Positions 10,970 to 22,400 of a stretch of DNA of 64,000 bases are shown here, piece by piece (the stretch's first letter is position 1; every line of letters starts with the position of its first letter). The notes under the pieces were generated by a model. It ran no database searches and was not told the origin of the DNA. It was given only the letters and a program-made list of their open reading frames with translations. The position numbers were made by a program, and so were the translations under genes. Source of the stretch: Gibbula magus (taxonomy: Eukaryota; Mollusca; Gastropoda; Trochida; Trochidae). Location of the stretch: contig OW388296.1 in NCBI GenBank assembly GCA_936450465.1, positions 43,504,448-43,568,447 on the forward strand. The letters are read 5' to 3'.

Positions 10970-13150
10970 GAAACATAAATATCTACTTTTAGAAAATAAC
11001 CTTTTTTTGTTGTATGATTGTGTTTAAAATTCTGAATCTAACATTGAACCTGTTATTGATTACTAGTGACCAAGGTTAAAGTTTTTGTGGACAAACACAC
11101 AGACAGACAGGTGAAAAACAATATACCCCTGGAATCTCTGATTCGGCGGCATAAAAAGTGAGTGTTGGTCAGTAATACTCCGGATGGATCGTGTATCTGA
11201 CCCTTTTTACACCCTTACTTCCCACTCCACTTCTCCTAGTAGTGAAGAAGACCAAGATTTAACAAGATATCAAAAGGAATATTTATCTAATTGATCTGGC
11301 AAATGACAGCTCAGAATATAACGATAAAAACAAACAAAAATTCTACCAAAATTCAAAATATCATCAAGTTGTTTTTAATTAGCACTGCAACTATCTTAGG
11401 GATATGAAGACTTGTGTAGAACTTTAAAGGGATCGGATAATTTGTGTTTCTGTAATCAGTCTTGACAAATTTTAACTCCGAGAATATATGGGTGTTTTTA
11501 AAAATTGGTAGGTTTTTCTGTCCGATTCAAATAATTAGAAAAAAAAGTAATTTGAAAAGATTTTTTTGTTCTAAGATAAATAATTAGATGTTAACTATTC
11601 AGTAAATGTGATTAACAATAAGTTTTAACATTTGGATTTTTTTACAAAAACACATTTTAGGGTCGAATTTTGCAGATTTACTCTGTCCGAGGGTGACAGT
11701 CATCATATACTTGTGCACAAATAATGCATAAATGAATATAATTGAATAAATATAATATCATAATAACACATTTCTAATAAACTTATTTGTATCCAACCTG
11801 TATAGATTTGTTTGTTGTGTTCAACTCAGTAAAAAAGATAATGATAATTAAAAAATACCTAATAACTAATAACTTTTGGAGTTTATATAATAGTGATATG
11901 TTGTCAATGTTTTTGTAATTGAAAAATACTTGTCATCTCACTATTGCTACTCAGCTGATAAATGCCATCAAGATATATAATTTATTTAAACAAGTTATAT
12001 CATAGAGACTTAACATTGGATCTTAATATTAACAATTTATATCTTTACAGTTGTTTGTGCAGTAAAATGAGGTGTACAGAGTAATAGTTGTTATAGAACC
12101 TTTCAGAATGTTATTGCCTGCAAGTTTTAAGATGGAAAATATTCATTTCTAACACTGATGTCCTGGACCAATATTTTCGAAGCTCTCTTAGTGCTAAGAT
12201 AGTCGTAAGTGCCATACATTAACATTGACTTACGACTATCTTAACGCTAAGACAGCTTCGAAAATAGGGGCCCTGACCGTTAACTAAATTATCGCAAGTA
12301 GCCAACAATTACCAATCATATTATTTTTATGCCCCAATTTCACTTTTCTTCTATATTTGGTAACTTTTTAATCAAGACAGAATGTTTCATATTCATACGA
12401 AACCGTAAAATGTCTTTACTGAAAAAAAAACTAAATTTATTCACAAATTTATATTGATTTTATATACATATGTCCTAACCGTTACCCAATATGTCACAAC
12501 CGTTACTTTTCTTTTAAATGTTCATTCCCCAATTGCACTATTTTACTATAATAAGTACTTTAGTAATCCAAACAGTTTGTTTTATGTTCTTTTGGTGTAA
12601 TACCAATGTTATCTTTAAAAACCAACATTTATTCACAAGTTTTATATTGATTTTGTAACAAAGGTCTAAACCGTTACCACAAAAATAAGCAAAAAAATGT
12701 CATATTTGTAACAAGTTACCTTTTCTAATATATGTTTCTCTGTTAATCAAAAGTGGAGTTAACAGTTATGCTTAATATTGTTTACTTTTTCATTTCGTAT
12801 TCCTTTTTTTATCTTAAATTAAATTGTTTAAGATTTATGTCCAACCGGTACTGTTCCTGTCCAAACCGTTGCCAGTTATGTCCTGACCTATACTGGTGTT
12901 AATTAACTACTCTAATTTATTTATGATACTACATAAACACTCCATTTTATGTAGGCATCATCAGAAGAACTTTTGGGTCAAGAAGCATATGTTTAATTTA
13001 GACAATTACATCTGGTTATAGCTAAATACAAACTAATATTTTAGAACAATGCCATTATTTTGGGTTAAAAAGATGAAAGATAAAAATTAAGACTTTAAAG
13101 ATTCATGATAAAAGTTTTTGACCCCAAGTTTGATTAATTCAGTGTAATAG
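10970..13150. other. AT-rich stretch with small dispersed repeats
   Basis: Segment 11085-11165 ('tttttgtggacaaacacaca', 'gacagacaggtgaaaaacaa') recurs at about 16795-16880. Segment 11385-11520 resembles the modules at 49430-50000. A short palindromic element is at 12173-12265. No coding frame I can support. Confidence 0.5.
12173..12265. repeat. Palindromic MITE-like hairpin
   Basis: Arms 'attttcgaagctctcttag...' (12173-12210) and its reverse complement (12228-12265) pair over about 38 bp with a few mismatches, separated by a 17-base loop. The compact, nearly perfect palindrome suggests a foldback or MITE. Confidence 0.7.
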
Positions 13151-13164
13151 ATGGGAATACCATC

Positions 13165-13485
13165 TTTAAGTGAGTGAGTGAGTTGGGGTTATAACCCCGC
13201 TTTCAAGAGTATTTCACTTATATCGCGGCTGCTAGTATTATGGCAGGGAGAAAGCCCCCAATGCCATGTGGCTATGCACTGCGGTGAAACCTGCGAGCAT
13301 CGGCTGGAACTAGCGAACCATGCGTGGTACTACGCTGAATTTCAGTGTAGCATTGCACCCAAACCTTACTGCGTGTAGAACAGTTTTCTACTGCAGACAA
13401 AGTTGCCGTGCCCCTGGCGGGATTCGAACCCCGGACCTCTTGATCTGAAGCCGAACACGCTAACTACTGCGCTATCCCGCCCCTA
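13165..13485 (-). mobile_element. Full-length tRNA-derived SINE (best copy in the window)
   Basis: Read on the minus strand it begins GGGGCGGGATAGCGCAGTAG, an A-box-like segment. It then has GGTTCGAATCCCGCC, a perfect B box. The RNA polymerase III head is followed by a body of about 230 bp and a tail ending in the reverse complement of 'gtgagtgagttggg'. No acceptor stem can be closed, so this is a SINE, not a tRNA gene. Related copies: 5096, 9055, 43497, 47540, 61656 and 63865. Confidence 0.85.
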
Positions 13486-13489
13486 CCAT

Positions 13490-14359
13490 CATTAAAATAA
13501 TTATCTGAATTATATTTCCACATTTATATTGTTTAAGAAGTGGTAAAGGTCAGGACAGTTTCCTTTTCAATTAATTACTTATAGATCAATTAAAAGGTCA
13601 ATTGGATCATTTAAGCCTACATATTTTTTATTCAAGTGTTTGCAAGTTTATTTGAAGAAAAAGTTAATTATTTTTGAGGAATTTGTTTTTGCATTTATAA
13701 GGATCTAAAAACCCTACCAATTTTGAAAATGACCCATATATATTAAGTAAAAAATAAATAAATTCTCAAAAAGTCTATGCTAAATTAGATGACAATCCCA
13801 AGCCAATAGAGAAGAATGTGTTAACCAGACCCACAACAGTTTCTTACAAATTCAAAATGTTTTTCTGGAAAAAAATAAACCTATTTCAATACTCTTTTCA
13901 AAAGGGTTAATAACGACACTCCTACAGGCAATTATGTAATTTCTTATGAAAATTCTCAAAATTAGATGGTAAGTTAGAAGTTGTGAGCCAACAGGACTCA
14001 TTACAGGTTTCGTACACAATCACTTTTTGCCCCAAAAAACTGTAATGATGACACACCTTCATGTATTTATGCATATCCATACCAAATTTGATCAAGATCA
14101 GAAGATATGTTGGGAAGTTGAACTTGTTTCAGTTTCTAAGAAATTCATCACTTTTTCCTCAAAGGTGCAAAATCTAAGAGAAGTATTTTAAAAAAATGAC
14201 ACCCCTTCATGCACTTATGTATCTTCATACAAAATTTCATTAAAATTCAAAGATGAATGTTTTAAGCCGGACAGGACTCTTGTTTTCAGTGTTCTTACAA
14301 ATTCATCACTTTTTGACCCATAACGCAGAATTTTACCAATATAGTTACAAAAATAAAAT
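13490..14359. other. No gene; dispersed-repeat modules
   Basis: Segments such as 'cttcatgtatttatgc', 'accaaatttgatcaagat' and 'ttcatcactttttg' recur two or three times here and again at 15848-16080. They form a degenerate tandem module without coding frames. Confidence 0.5.
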
Positions 14360-15843
14360 AGAGCCCTGGGCTCTGTAGCTCATCAAGATTTCATTGACTA
14401 TTATCTAAGGTTGACTATCTAAGTTATATCAAGTAATACATTGTTATCAAGAAAAAATAGGTTTTTTAGACCATGACTCCTGTGACCCGACTTTGGAGTC
14501 ACAGGGTCACCAATCCTACAATTACAATTTCACCTTTCTACAGCTTTACGTACTTAAGATAAAGATGAAAATATTTGGGTCATGACCAGTGACCTAGATT
14601 GGGGTCACAGGGTCACAAAATCTACAATTTTGAATCCCCATTGGACAAGGAGTCTGCACACAACTTTTCAGCTCTCTAGACTTTTTGGAACTGGAGAAGA
14701 AGATAAAAATAGGTTTTTAAGGATGTGACCCCTGTGACCCCATTTGGGGTCATGGGGTCACGGAATCTACAAGTTAGTATCCCCATTGGCCAAGGAGTCT
14801 GTACACAACTTTTCAGCTCTCTAGACCTTTTGGAACTGGAGAAGAAGATAAAAATAGGTTTTTAAGGATGTGACCCCTGTGACCCCATTTGGGGTCATGG
14901 GGTCACGGAATCTACAAGTTAGTATCCCGATTGGCCAAGGAGTCTGTACACAACTTTTCAGCTCTCTGGACCTTTTGGAACTGGAAAAGAAGATGAAAAT
15001 AGGTTTTTAAGGATGTGACCCCTGTGACCCCATTTGGGGTCACAGGGTCACGAAATTTACAATTTAGAATCCCCATTGGCCAAGGAGTCTGTACACAACT
15101 TTTCAGCTCTCTTGACCTTTTGGAACTGGAGAAGAAGATGAAAATAGGTTTTTAAGGATGTGACCCCTGTGACCCCATTTGGGGTCATGGGGTCACGAAA
15201 TCTACAATTTAGTATCCCCATTGGCCAAGGAGTCTGTACACAACTTTTCAGCTCTCTAGACCTTTTGGAACTGCAGAAGAAGATGAAAATAGGTTTTTAA
15301 GGATGTGACCCCTGTGATCCCATTTGGGGTCATGGGGTCACGAAATGTACAATTTAGAATCCCCATTGGCCAAGGAGTCTGTACACAACTTTTCAGCTCT
15401 CTAGACCTTTTTGAACTTGAGAAGAAGATGAAAATAGGTTTTTAAGGATGTGACCCCGGTGACCCCATTTGGGGTCATGGGGTCACAAAATCTACAATTT
15501 AGAATCCCCATTGGCCAAGGAGTCTGTACACAACTTTTCAGCTCTCTTGACCTTTTGGAACTGGAGAAGAAGATGAAAATAGGTTTTTAAGGATGTGACC
15601 CCTGTGACCCCATTTGGGGTCACGGGGTCACGAAATCTACAATTTAGAATCCCCATTGGCCAAGGAGTCTGCACATAAAATTTTAGCTCTGTGGAGTCAT
15701 TGGTTCTGGAGAAGAAGTCGAAAATGTGCAAAGTTTACGGACGGATGGACGGACGGACGGACGGACGGATGGACGGACGGACGGATGCCGGACGCCATGC
15801 CATGCCATAAGCCCATCGGGCCTTTCAGGCCTGATGAGCTAAT
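14360..15843 (+). mobile_element. Non-autonomous element with a 145-bp tandem core
   Basis: Left end 'ctctgtagctcatca' (about 14374) and right end 'cctgatgagctaa' (15830-15843) form a short inverted terminus shared with 22320-22488, 46955 and 17045. Between them lies the 145-bp array, followed by a (GGAC)n tract at 15740-15785. Related shorter copies: 43375-43495, 46940-47290 and 48495-48660. Confidence 0.65.
14711..15725 (+). repeat. Seven 145-bp tandem units in exact register
   Basis: The marker 'aggtttttaaggatgtgacc' begins at 14711, 14856, 15001, 15146, 15291, 15436 and 15581, each exactly 145 bp apart. Each unit has 'gtgacccc...ggggtcac', itself a small palindrome. Irregular, older units precede it from about 14460. 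Confidence 0.92.
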
Positions 15844-16150
15844 AAATCACACACCTTCATGTATACATGTATCTCCATACCAAATTTGATCAAGATTAGT
15901 TAGAAATTTGTGAGCCAGACAGGACTTGTTTAAGTTTTCCTACAAATTCATCACTTTTTGCTCAAAAACAAAAAACATTATGAAAATATTGGAAAACTTT
16001 TAATTATGACACATTATACATTTCCATGCCCAATTTCATTAGAAATGGACGATAAGTTATGAATTTATGAGCCGGACATGTGTTGCAGACGGACGGACGG
16101 ACAGAGCCCATTTTAATATGCCCTGCAACTTCCTTGTTGCAGGGAATAAT
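15844..16150 (+). repeat. Module ending in (GGAC)n and a terminal hairpin
   Basis: Modules as at 13990-14340, then 'gacggacggacggacagag' at about 16089 and a hairpin 'gccctgcaac'-'cttcctt'-'gttgcaggg' at 16120-16144. Same 3' architecture as at 34530, 37700, 38650, 44320, 45580 and 63840. Confidence 0.65.
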
Positions 16151-16379
16151 GATGACCTGTAATGTATTGCAATACTTTGGGAGATCCTCAATCTAAATAA
16201 ATTGAGATCAACAGATTTTGTATTTGAAAAATAATGTTGATTTAAAATTGACCGATAGGTCAGGTTTTTCCGTTGACCTTTGCTACAAACTAATATAAAT
16301 AATTTCCAGTTCTCACCAAGAGTGTATCAAAATTAATTCAATAAATATATCTTTGCAATCAGATGATTCACCTAGTTAC

Positions 16380-17060
16380 AATTTAAGGTCGTTCAAGTTT
16401 TTCGGAATGAATTTGAAAAAGAGATCAGCCGAGATCGGGGTAGTTTGTGATTGGCTAGGTTGCGAAGGTCAAAGTTGAACAGGACATCTCAGTGCATTCG
16501 TCCATATTATATCATCAGTATAACACGATATAAAAACTGTTCATATAAATTTATTTAGATTTGGAGATCTTGTGACGATAACATTTTCTCGAGAAAATGA
16601 TTATACTACCAGATTTTGCAGATATTCAAGAACAAGATGTGTTTGTGAAACAGGAATGCCCGCTGGAAGCATTCTCAGCAAAGGTCAAGGTCAAAGTCAC
16701 GAGGTCAAATATAATGGTGTCATCCGAAAGGTCTCATCACAAGAGATGCACATGTCAAGTATCAAAGAACTGTTTAATGTTGTTTCAAATGTTAATGTTT
16801 TTGTGGACAAACAGACTGACAGACAGACAGGTGAAAAACAATAAACCCCCAATATCTCCGATTCAGAGGCATGACAAAGGTAAATACCAAACTTTGGATT
16901 CCGGGATGCAAGATAGCTCCCCCGAAAAAAATCAGCTTTGGGGTCACTGAGGTTCTAGAGAAGAAGTCGAAAATGTTAAGTTTACGGATGCCTGTTCATG
17001 CAATAATGATAAACCAGCCTGGTGCTACTTGTGATGATGATACTGGCATGATGAGCTAAA
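16380..17060. repeat. Composite of dispersed repeats
   Basis: Includes the 11085-like repeat (16795-16880), a diverged fragment of the 145-bp element's 3' part (16905-16990) and a '...catgatgagctaaa' end at 17047-17060. A 117-codon frame from 16597 runs straight through these repeats, so I do not call it a gene. Confidence 0.5.
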
Positions 17061-17706
17061 AATGTTGTAAATAAAAATCAATAAATATCTATACAGAATA
17101 CTTACAGGCAATCATCAGATTTGCAGTACACTGTACCCTGATCTGCACCAATACTTTGGGTTTGTGCTGGCCACATCATGGGCAGTCCTGGCAGCACTGC
17201 CCAACATGGCGAGTTTATGGGGAACTGCTGAAATAGAACAAAGTGGTCAGTCACTAAAAGTAGATAATAGAGGGATCCGAGGTCAAGGATGGATTAAAAC
17301 AATTTGCATTCCAGGCTAAGAGGTTTGTTCATGACTGAACTATCTGAACTTTAGAAGAGCTCTGAAGTCAATATACAATGATATGAAGATTGATTTTGAT
17401 GGAAATTTTGATAACAGGTCAAATGTCCTGAAGATGACTAAAATAACAGGTCAATAAAAAAGTAAAGGTCACAATCTACAAGTCAGTAAAATTACATTCG
17501 GCTGAAGACGAGGAAAAATACAATACAGCATCAGTTTATTGTCTTTTACCAAAAAGGAAACTTTTCATTCCAAAACCATATCTTTTATTTACTTTCACTA
17601 AATACATGTACCAAATTATACTGTATATTCAATATATTTATTTATACTACCGCCCAAAATCACATCATGTGGTTTGATCATTATATATTTTGAATACAGT
17701 ACTTCG
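17061..17706. other. No recognised feature
   Basis: AT-rich sequence without convincing frames or arrays. Confidence 0.4.
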
Positions 17707-18703
17707 GGGTATTCCGGATCACTAAGGAAAGAGCGACTGCATGCGTGTACGCAAAGACACTTTAAGAAAATCAAAAGACAATTTCGGTATAAGCTATCTT
17801 TCATCTAACTCATATCAAAATTAGAGACGCAGGCGATCAGGATTTAATTGTGAAAACTGACAAATAAAACCATCCACCGTTACGGCAATTCCGGATCATT
17901 TCAGGGTATTCCGGCTATTATGCCTGTTAGGACAAAAAGGGGGAATTGTCAAATAAAAACACTAGTTTAATTACACACATGCGTGAGAAATATTAATTAT
18001 GATGAATATATTACGAATAACAAGCATTGCAATTCAAAACAGTATTTTTCTTGTAAACAAATTTAACATTTACTGCCGTGTAGACCTAAATGGCGTTCTC
18101 GGAGCAGAAAGACATTATTTGTAGATATTTAAAAATTATACAACATTGTTAATATATTTCGTCAATTCAACAGTTATTAATATTTTTCGGCCGTTCGAAG
18201 TTATAATAACGGCCCCTAAATTATGTTGATCCGGAACTACCCTGATAATGTTGTCCGATCAATTGTTTATTTCTTAAAATATATGGCAGATATAAAAATC
18301 ATTTGAATTTATAATTTACAGGCGAAGTGTTAAGGTAAGCAAAGGAATATTAAAATTTAGCAAGTTGATTTTATTGTTTCTTAAAATACGATGTCCTCAA
18401 TGAGTGACCTATTTCTGACGCTCAAGCGACAGCTGACAGCAATGATAGGTATGCTCGTTACAGGGCGCTCAAGTTAACTCCCAACTACCAAGAAGTAAAA
18501 CAAATTATGTCATCTTAAGTGAGTGAGTTATTGTTTAACGCCACTTGGGCAATATTGCAGCCATTAGCTGCGATATGTCATCTTGAAGAACATTGACACA
18601 GCTTTAAAATAAGACATTGAGTGAAGAAATCTATCCAGGTTTGCACTCCCTAGATTTAAATAGATGTCCAAGTGATCTGGAATAACCGTGATCCGGAATA
18701 CCC
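17707..18703. mobile_element. ~1 kb candidate DNA element ending in GGGTATTCCGGATCAC
   Basis: GGGTATTCCGGATCAC at 17707-17722 is inverted at 18688-18703 (16 bp, perfect). Related internal motifs occur at about 17888-17915 (two) and 18228-18242. No coding frame inside, and no clear target duplication outside, which weakens the call. A fragment like the gastropod 'gtgagtgag...tttaacgcc' repeat sits at 18519-18575. Confidence 0.5.
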
Positions 18704-19315
18704 TTACACACTGTATACTTCTGATATTGAATAAATCAACTTTCTGTTTCAGTCAGTACGAAACGTCATAAAAAAAAAAGACCATACAAATTATGAGTAT
18801 AATTAATTAGTTAATCAATTATATAAAAAAAGAACATGAAGATTTTCTGGAAAACATAAACAAGACAGTGATAATTTATATAAACATAAACAAAGTGATA
18901 ATTTCAATTCTGAATATTAGTTCACCCAATATAAGTTGATATAATTTTTAAAGTATATTTAATGTTTAATGTTTGAAGTTTTTTCAAAACAAGAAATCTT
19001 CTTATTGATTTTTTATTTGTGATTAATTGACATAACACTGTTCCTGCCCTGAATTTGTTGTTCTAAATAGAAATATAAACACTTACAGATTTCTGTCCTC
19101 AATAACTGAATGAATAAGCACATGGTCTATATCAAATGTCGCTCAAGGACTTTTGTCAAAATATTCACTGACAATTCCCATCGTTATATGTATTAATAAT
19201 AATTTCCCTGGTTATCAACACTAAAATAAGTTTAAACACAGCGAGAAAACCGACTGAAGAGTCTGTAAACAAATGCCGATAACTGGTTACAGATAAGCGC
19301 GCGTTTGCGCTATAT

Positions 19316-19324
19316 GATAAACAT
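19316..19324. repeat. Target-site duplication GATAAACAT, left copy
   Basis: GATAAACAT abuts the left terminus (CATCCTCCA) of the 10.26 kb transposon. The identical 9-mer abuts the right terminus at 29583-29591. Confidence 0.88.
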
Positions 19325-19385
19325 CATCCTCCAAGCAGCAGCGTGCGCATGTCAAGTCAAGCTTACACACCCCTGCCGGGAACTT
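19325..19385 (+). repeat. Left terminal inverted repeat of the 10.26 kb transposon
   Basis: The first nine bases, CATCCTCCA, are identical to the reverse complement of 29574-29582. Imperfect similarity extends to ACCCCTGCC near 19378. Length differences between the arms mean the TIR is interrupted by small indels. Confidence 0.8.
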
Positions 19386-19450
19386 CTGCCGTTAACCTTT
19401 GACCGACGACCTTCACCTCAGAGGTACATTGTAAACAACATGGCGACGCA

Positions 19451-22400
19451 ATGTCATCCCCTACACTAACGCCGGCAGTTTTTTTCTCTATTTTTTGTTT
19501 TGCTTGTAAAAGTTCCTCAAAAACTGGTACTTATTTTTTGTTAAATGGCAAGAAGGCAGCTACGGGAAAATTAAGTGAAAAACTTTCTTGGATTTGTGGT
19601 GGGGACATCCCGACAACTCTGATCGAGACGGGGCGACTGTGTCGGAACTGCAATCATAAACTTGAGAAGGCTTGGGAGTTTAGGGATACAATTATTAATG
19701 GATTAACAAGTTGTGGTAATGAATTGAAAGTTAATGAAAGCAGTAAAAGAGAGGCTTCAAGTCCATTGGCAACAGAAGGTGTATCAAGTGTTCATGTAGA
19801 TTTAGATTAAGATGGTTATGAAAATGTACATTTAGGACCAGGTAAGAAAGTGAGGCGTTCCCTTGACCATGATTATATGGTTAAAGAAGACTGCGAATAT
19901 CATCATGCTATCGAGACGACTGAATCTCAGGTGTCTAGTACAGTCACACAAGATCAGTCACGGGTTGATTCTGATCTGGTTTCATGTTTGTCCAGAGGGG
20001 ATTATGAAGGGGCATCAATACTTATTTTGAAACACAATATTCTGTTAAAAGAGGTGAAATATAGAATGTTGGATGCCTTTGTCCATGAAGTAAATTCTTT
20101 GGGGTCAAAAACAGCGCCGTTTGCATCAGTCCTGTGGCAATGCAACAACTTGGACCGTCTCACTGAATGTGATGACATCATCAGAGAAATTTATAAAGAA
20201 ATGAAAGAAAGGTGCATACAACATGTCAGCATATCATGCCACTATTGAATTACAAAAATAATTTTGATGAAAGTTGATAGAAAATGAAACCATGTTTTGT
20301 TGAAACATTTAAGATAATACCATTGAAAACAAGGCGATAGTATTCATGATAAGTAATATTCGTACAGCATACTTGAAATAATAATATTTGTAAATTATAT
20401 ACATTCATTCAGTGATAATGCCACCGTGAATGACATTCCAATAAAATTAGGTATTTACAGAGAAGCTGCTGAACCTGAGAATTGGTTGTTTTTTGAGGAT
20501 TTGTGACTACTGGTAGTAATTGGATTTAAATTTTGTAAACAATTTTGTTAATTTTTTTCAGAGTTCCATTTCTTGTACAGATATTTCGAGCTATTGCTAT
20601 TAGTCCGAGATTGACTCTGGACAAGAATCATATTGCAGTGATGGCATCAGCCTATTCTATGCTAATGAAGAGCCGCAACCCTATGCTGTCTGCATGGCAT
20701 AAGATGACGACATGTATTGCTTTGGATGGAAATATTGATGATTCAGTATGTGAACATTTAACCATGCATTTCTGTTGAATTTCAGATTCTTTACGTTGGC
20801 ATCAAATTTTGAATAATGATGATGATGATGATGATGATATTTCTCTATTTCAGATAAAACGTTAAGGAAGTGGTAATGACATTAAAGCTAATACAATGTA
20901 ATTATGACACTTATGACTAGCTTTATTATTCCTTTAACAAGGTGAGAGATTTTATTCTTATGTAAAAGAAAAATAATTGTTTATTACATACTATCATATA
21001 TAAATATCTGTATATTCATCTTATTTCTTATCTCTAACATAGCATGTAGCTTGCATGTCAAACTCTTCTTAAACCCTGTCTTCTCTGTTCTATACTGCTG
21101 CTACTGTTACTCCATAAATGTACTGTGTTTACATTGATGTAAAAGCAGATTCAAAATCTGATTCAGGGGTCAATAATACATTTTACTTGCCAAAACCTTT
21201 TTTTCACTAGCCTTGGGCTAACTGATTAATCGTTGAGGAATAGTGAAATACAATAAAGAATTAATGTTTTTATGGATAAAACTTTATGAATTAAACTCTA
21301 AAAACATACACAGTACATTTCCTTTTACTGTACCATGACTCAAAATGATAAATCGAAAGAGAAATTGGTATTGCAATGAATTTACATTTTGGCACATTTT
21401 TTACTTAAATGACCTAAATTGTCTGTATGTCATGGTAGAGTCTGGCACTCTATTGCTGTGTTCTAACCCAAGCTTCACTTCTATTCCTGGATGTGAAAGA
21501 AGTCTTTGAATGGTAGTCTTAAGACGTTGGTTCAATTCCAACCAGAGGCATATAATCACATCATTTCCTTTTAACCTATGCTTCTTTCTCACGCATGTTT
21601 GCACATATATCTCACAAATTTACATTGATGTTTAAACATTAATAATTATACTGAACTTTATATGATATTGATAGTTTTTTAATAATAATAATTGTTGTAA
21701 TATTTCTACATATGGAAAAAAATTTTCTTATCCTTTAATATATTAAATAATTGCATCTTATCTCAGGCACTGACTGTTCTGAATCGCCTTGGCCTTATGA
21801 TGAGCCCCACAACTAAACTGACGATGCAGGATGACTTTGGACTCAAATGCAATGACAGCATTATTGGCATTTTGAAGGAAAACCCTCTTATCAAGATCAC
21901 AGGTATTTCTTTCTTAACATTACTATTTCAGAAGTTAAAGAGTATTAGTCACAAAATGATATCTTATTGAAAAGTTGCTGTCAAATATTAACATTATCTA
22001 CAAATTTCTATTTTAGAATGTTAAAGACTATGTATCTTATGTTCTTATCTTTCAGGAGATAATCTTGATGTATTTGTCCGGACTGCACATCAAGCTTCAG
22101 ACAGGCAACACAGAGATCTCCACCTATTTGCCAGCAATATCATCTTCTGCAAGTCAACACGACCCGATATGGACAATACTCTGAATGGTTACATCCCCAA
22201 GACAGAGGATATGTTCCTATCAGAAGATGATAGATCCAAGCTGACCAACGCATATAGCATTCTCATTGGCAGAATTCTCTCAGTAAAATGATTTGTCTTT
22301 AACATATATAGAGGCAATTTTAGCTCATCAGACCTTAATGAAAGTCACTAGTCTAGATTCATTGTTCTTGTGTAGACTTACCTTATCCAGCAGTTATAAT

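Noticed and set aside
10512..10992. Plus-strand frames over the 48-bp repeat
   Set aside because: Openness follows from a unit length divisible by three; the minus frame is kept only as a candidate.
14711..15725. CRISPR-like reading of the 145-bp array
   Set aside because: Units are contiguous and identical in kind, with no variable spacers, and the host is an animal; a tandem satellite.
16597..16950. 117-codon plus frame
   Set aside because: It runs through repeats shared with 11085-11165 and the 145-bp element family. Only the first ~29 codons are unique, and no family is recognisable.
19440..19469. ATG at 19440 as transposase start
   Set aside because: It reaches a stop after nine codons; the frame that continues into the finger begins at 19451.
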